The translations under genes were made by a program, and so were the position numbers. Under the pieces are notes generated by a model. The model did not search any database, was not told the origin of the DNA, and saw only the letters and a program-made list of their open reading frames with translations. A stretch of DNA of 64,000 nucleotides from JAEVLT01 sp964484065 (GTDB lineage: Bacteria > Bacillota > Bacilli > Bacillales > Cytobacillaceae). The stretch covers positions 28,908-92,907 of the forward strand of contig CAZAEW010000008.1 in the NCBI GenBank assembly GCA_964484065.1. The letters run 5' to 3'. Each line of letters begins with the position of its first letter. Position 1 is the first letter of the stretch. Positions 61,300-64,000 of this stretch are shown one piece after another.

Positions 61300-61944
61300 T
61301 CAGAATAGAAGTAATTTTCGGAAATAGGCGGAATATGACTGACTGACTGGCACCCGGCTATTATTTTGCATCACTAAGACAAAGGTTGAATGGGTATCCG
61401 GATATATTTCTTTTATGTAATGGGCGTTTACAATAAAGGAGCGATGACACCGCACAAAATAATCCTTGGGAAGAAAATACTCAAATTCAGTTAACGGATA
61501 TTTGTGAGTTCCCAATGTGTCTTTGCCGTAAACATACGTTTTTCGGTCCTTTGCTTCAATATAAATAACTTCGGAAAATGGAAGCGGAACCCATCCGTCA
61601 TTCACTTTAACTGTCACAACTGATTTAGCATCAGTAAATGCTGGAGAAACTGCTGTAACGCAGCCAATTAACTTTCCTTCGTGAAAGTATGGGACGGCCA
61701 TTCCGTGATAGGGGACTCCAAATACATCCCGATTGATAAATTCAGCAATTTTCTGATGGCTGTGCAGGGCCTTATATGTAATAGTTCCTTCCTTCACCGG
61801 ATCCCCCGGTTTAATTTTTAAGTCAATTCGTTTACTCGGGCGATAATAAATGTATTCGTTTTCATTTGATATAGCAATCGAGGTTTCATTTGAAAATAAT
61901 TCGCCAATTGCATCAATGAGAGATTCAATTGTTAAGACTTCCAT
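61300..61944 (-). CDS. LytTR-domain transcriptional regulator with N-terminal sensor domain
   Basis: The 214-residue protein has an N-terminal PAS/GAF-like sensing part (about 1-105: TSIAISNENEYIYYRPSKRI and VPYHGMAVPYFHEGKLIGCV). The LytTR DNA-binding domain is at the C-terminus (about 115-212: EVIYIEAKDRKTYVYGKDT, DYFVRCHRSFIVNAHYIKEI). It has no receiver domain, so it responds to a ligand rather than phosphorylation. It lies upstream of the CoA-transferase on the same strand and probably regulates it. GGAAGGAG precedes the ATG. Confidence 0.86.
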   Translation of the reverse strand: MEVLTIESLIDAIGELFSNETSIAISNENEYIYYRPSKRIDLKIKPGDPVKEGTITYKALHSHQKIAEFINRDVFGVPYHGMAVPYFHEGKLIGCVTAVSPAFTDAKSVVTVKVNDGWVPLPFSEVIYIEAKDRKTYVYGKDTLGTHKYPLTEFEYFLPKDYFVRCHRSFIVNAHYIKEIYPDTHSTFVLVMQNNSRVPVSQSYSAYFRKLLLF

Positions 61945-62187
61945 CTCATTACTCCTTCCAGAATGATAAGATTATATTGTTCTGGCTTTTCAACAAGGAT
62001 GAAGGATTTCTATGGTGCCAGCCTAAACATTTCATTTTTTCTATTTTTATTATATAGATTATTCGACTATTTTTGTTAATTTTTAAATAAGAACAGACAA
62101 AAATATTGTTTTTTTTCAAAAAAGTTGGTCTCGGGTCGGCAAGGTTAAGGTAAGGTGCAAAAAGTTGTGCTGAAAAAGATCTTGTTG

Positions 62188-63663
62188 TTACTGTCTTGAC
62201 AGACATGCGGCAATTTTGTCCTCAATTCTCTTTCCATCTTCTTCATCTAATAAATTATTTAAAAGGATTGAAAAGATAAGTCTTTGTCCGCTTTGGGTGT
62301 CAATATATCCAGAAAGGGAGCTGACAGTTGAAATTGTCCCTGTTTTCGCCAGAATTTTATTTCGTAACATTGGCTCCCGAAAACGATTTCGCAAAGTTCC
62401 TCCAAGCATTTTTTCTTGTTTCCCTGCTGCTGGGAGAGAATTTTGAAAGACAGAAAACCATGTTTCATGCTGAATGGCAAATAACAGCTGTGAAAGTTGA
62501 TTTGCGGTAATCATGTTCACGTGGGAAACACCTGACCCATCCCGGAGGATTGTATTTTGGGGGTCTACACCAAATTTAGAAAGTTCGTTTTTAACAACCT
62601 CAAGTCCCTTCTCCCAGCTGCCTTCTCCTTTTTTTATTTTCCCCATTTCTTTAACGAGCACTTCGGCATGGCCATTATTGCTTAGCTTCATAAAGGGTAT
62701 AAGCAACTGTGAAAGTGGGATTGAGTGTCGTGTGGACAATAATTTTGCCTTTGAAGGCGCAGGACCAATTTGTGTTTTTCCTTCTATTATAATATTTTTC
62801 CTTCTGAGTGCTTGGTGAAAAAGATCAAGTGCATATTTGGATGGACTCTGCACTGAAATCCACTCCCTGGTTTTATTGGCTTTAACGGGAATCTGACCGT
62901 CAACTATAATTTGATTAGATTCATGTTTCCGATAAATATGGATTCGCTTTTTCCCATCAGCAGTATTGGTTTCCGTGTGGTTTACGATTATTATGGTATT
63001 TGTTTTTGGTGTCATTTTAACAACAGCTTTTGCGCCAAATTTTTTTCCAGGAAATACATCGACGATGACAGAACCGGCATCAAATTCTTTCGTGGGGGAC
63101 GCTGTTAAAGCTGAAACTGGTGCCCCGTAATAGGTGGTTTCATCAGACCAGGGCAGATCGAATGAATATCGTACATCATCATACCATGAATCATCCCCGA
63201 TCAGGTTTCCTTTGATGATCTTAATTCCTTTTCTTCGTATTTCTTCTGCTATTTTTTCAAAATCTGCCTTAGTAAGAGTTGGATCTCCTTTTCCTTTCAA
63301 ATAAAGATCCCCATTTAGCTTGTCCCCTCTTATTTTTCCAGTTGCATATACTTCGGTAGAAAAGGTGTAAGATTCACCAAGAACGGCTAGGGCAGCGGAT
63401 GCAGTAATGAGTTTTAAATTGGAGGCCGGTCGCAGCCTGATATCCCCGTTATGTTCATATATAATTTTCCCGTCAGAGCTTGTGCGAACACTTATACCCG
63501 ATATTGCCCCATTTAAATCCGGTTCATTATTCAATAGTTGATTCAACTGTAGTGTAAGGGATGAAGATTTTTCGATAGTAGCAGCATGTGCTGGAATAAT
63601 CAAAGAAAATTCAACCATGCAGAAAGTAAGAGTAATTGTTACGGCCCATCTAAGATTTTTCAA
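62188..63663 (-). CDS. dacC: D-alanyl-D-alanine carboxypeptidase/endopeptidase, PBP4a type
   Basis: A class C penicillin-binding protein of about 491 residues, the size of B. subtilis PBP4a. Signal peptide (TITLTFCMVEFSLIIPAHAA); SxxK motif in RPASNLKLITASAALAVLG; SxN-type region in RDGSGVSHVNMITANQLS; KTG in ILAKTGTISTVSSLSGYI; and the large inserted domains between SxxK and SxN typical of peptidase S13. It trims peptidoglycan outside the membrane. The TTG at 63663 has AAGGAAAGG before it; the ATG at 63684 is an alternative without a good site. Confidence 0.9.
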   Translation of the reverse strand: MKNLRWAVTITLTFCMVEFSLIIPAHAATIEKSSSLTLQLNQLLNNEPDLNGAISGISVRTSSDGKIIYEHNGDIRLRPASNLKLITASAALAVLGESYTFSTEVYATGKIRGDKLNGDLYLKGKGDPTLTKADFEKIAEEIRRKGIKIIKGNLIGDDSWYDDVRYSFDLPWSDETTYYGAPVSALTASPTKEFDAGSVIVDVFPGKKFGAKAVVKMTPKTNTIIIVNHTETNTADGKKRIHIYRKHESNQIIVDGQIPVKANKTREWISVQSPSKYALDLFHQALRRKNIIIEGKTQIGPAPSKAKLLSTRHSIPLSQLLIPFMKLSNNGHAEVLVKEMGKIKKGEGSWEKGLEVVKNELSKFGVDPQNTILRDGSGVSHVNMITANQLSQLLFAIQHETWFSVFQNSLPAAGKQEKMLGGTLRNRFREPMLRNKILAKTGTISTVSSLSGYIDTQSGQRLIFSILLNNLLDEEDGKRIEDKIAACLSRQ

Positions 63664-63760
63664 AAGATCCCTTTCCTTCCTCATATGTATTCACTATTTA
63701 TTACCTAATATTTCCTTCATACACAATCTTATTACGGGATAATTTTAATGCGGCATAGAG

Positions 63761-63801
63761 AGAGGATGTCTAAAAAGATTTTATCCTTTGTGACATCCTC
63801 T
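63761..63801. terminator. hairpin beyond the Ser/Arg-rich gene
   Basis: AGAGGATGTC pairs with GACATCCTCT around a 21-nt loop. It is 20 bp past the minus-strand stop; no clear T-run, so termination is uncertain. Confidence 0.45.
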
Positions 63802-63820
63802 GAAAATTACCGAAACTTTT

Positions 63821-64000
63821 TTATAGACGCACCCTTAATTCAACCATATTGCCGTTTTGCCAAAATCTAAATACTTCTGTATTTTGATTAGGCACTTGTG
63901 GACTTGATTGTCTTGAAGTACGCTCGGGTCTTGAATTTCTGTTTTTGCTGGAACTGCTGGATCTTTGACTGCGGCTGGAACGATTAGAGCCTCTGCTGCG
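63821..64000 (-). CDS. C-terminus of a Ser/Arg-rich protein, coat-like; cut by window edge
   Basis: An open minus-strand frame of 59 codons enters from the right edge. It begins RSRGSNRSSRSQRSSSSSKN, continues with more Arg/Ser/Gln, and ends EVFRFWQNGNMVELRVRL. The low-complexity Ser/Arg-rich part resembles the C-terminal regions of Bacillus spore coat proteins such as CotB, which fits a spore former, but composition alone does not prove it. Confidence 0.5.
   Translation of the reverse strand, partial: RSRGSNRSSRSQRSSSSSKNRNSRPERTSRQSSPQVPNQNTEVFRFWQNGNMVELRVRL

Noticed and set aside
61949..62206. 85-codon minus-strand open frame between the LytTR gene and the carboxypeptidase
   Set aside because: It overlaps the dacC end, has no ribosome site and a composition unlike protein; probably a chance frame in AT-rich sequence.
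1..64000. CRISPR arrays, rRNA, tRNA genes, IS elements with transposases
   Set aside because: No regular repeat-spacer arrays, no rRNA or cloverleaf sequences, and no transposase genes were seen.

Overview
The window looks like a low-GC, endospore-forming Firmicute of the Bacillaceae (Bacillus/Neobacillus/Priestia-like). The evidence is Bacillus-type ParE/ParC, a CwlJ germination hydrolase, a SpoIIP-family protein, a class IV polyhydroxyalkanoate (PHA) synthase (PhaR/PhaC), the complete yngJIHGFE-type leucine catabolic operon, T-box leaders, strong GGAGG ribosome binding sites and frequent TTG/GTG starts. The species cannot be named from the sequence alone.

Layout. 1-5.0 kb: parE (5' end cut off by the window), parC and cwlJ, all on the + strand. 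About 5.49 kb: an 18-base exact core match to the Bacillus subtilis dif site as I remember it, next to a 45-bp nested dyad. From here coding polarity switches from + to mostly - (about 45 of 58 genes right of this point), as expected when passing the replication terminus into the other replichore. 5.5-7.9 kb: a small unit of a RHH-like protein, a LAGLIDADG endonuclease and a XerS-type tyrosine recombinase. 8-13.2 kb: a DnaQ-like exonuclease with a BRCT domain, then a MacB-like ABC transporter with a His-rich lipoprotein. 13.7-19.3 kb: a secreted PAF-acetylhydrolase-like hydrolase, then one NarL-type response regulator with two paralogous PAS histidine kinases, one of which has a damaged N-box. 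Between the kinases lies a fragment related to the lipoprotein.

19.7-30.7 kb: small and housekeeping genes: a FAD oxidoreductase, a MltG-like fragment, pduX-cbiA, a HAD phosphatase, a NAGPA-domain protein, T-box-controlled leuA and a GH18 glycosidase. 30.8-33.5 kb: gabD-like and ilvE. 33.7-37.7 kb: the PHA locus, with phaP-phaJ divergent from phaR-phaB-phaC; their shared control region carries three 22-bp phased repeats. 37.8-40.6 kb: an interspersed repeat and proBA under a proline T-box. 40.7-49.9 kb: a nine-gene operon (yngJ, yngI, yngH, yngHB, yngG, yngF, yngE, scoA, scoB) that takes isovaleryl-CoA to acetyl-CoA and acetoacetate, divergent from a GAF/PucR-type regulator. 52-64 kb: hemD, a SpoIIP paralog, a Zur-box-controlled zinc lipoprotein, small unknowns, a thioesterase, a BtuF-like protein, a DEAD-box helicase, a cre-associated acetyl-CoA hydrolase/CoA-transferase with a LytTR regulator, a PBP4a-type carboxypeptidase and the C-terminus of a Ser/Arg-rich, coat-like protein.

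How they fit together: leucine breakdown yields acetyl-CoA and acetoacetyl-CoA, the PhaB substrate, so the yng-sco operon, the PHA genes, MaoC/PhaJ and the CoA-transferase form a carbon-storage neighbourhood. leuA, ilvE and proBA handle branched-chain and proline synthesis. The strongest non-routine signals are the dif/recombinase neighbourhood, the phased repeats before phaR, the degenerate twin kinase and the paired Zur boxes.
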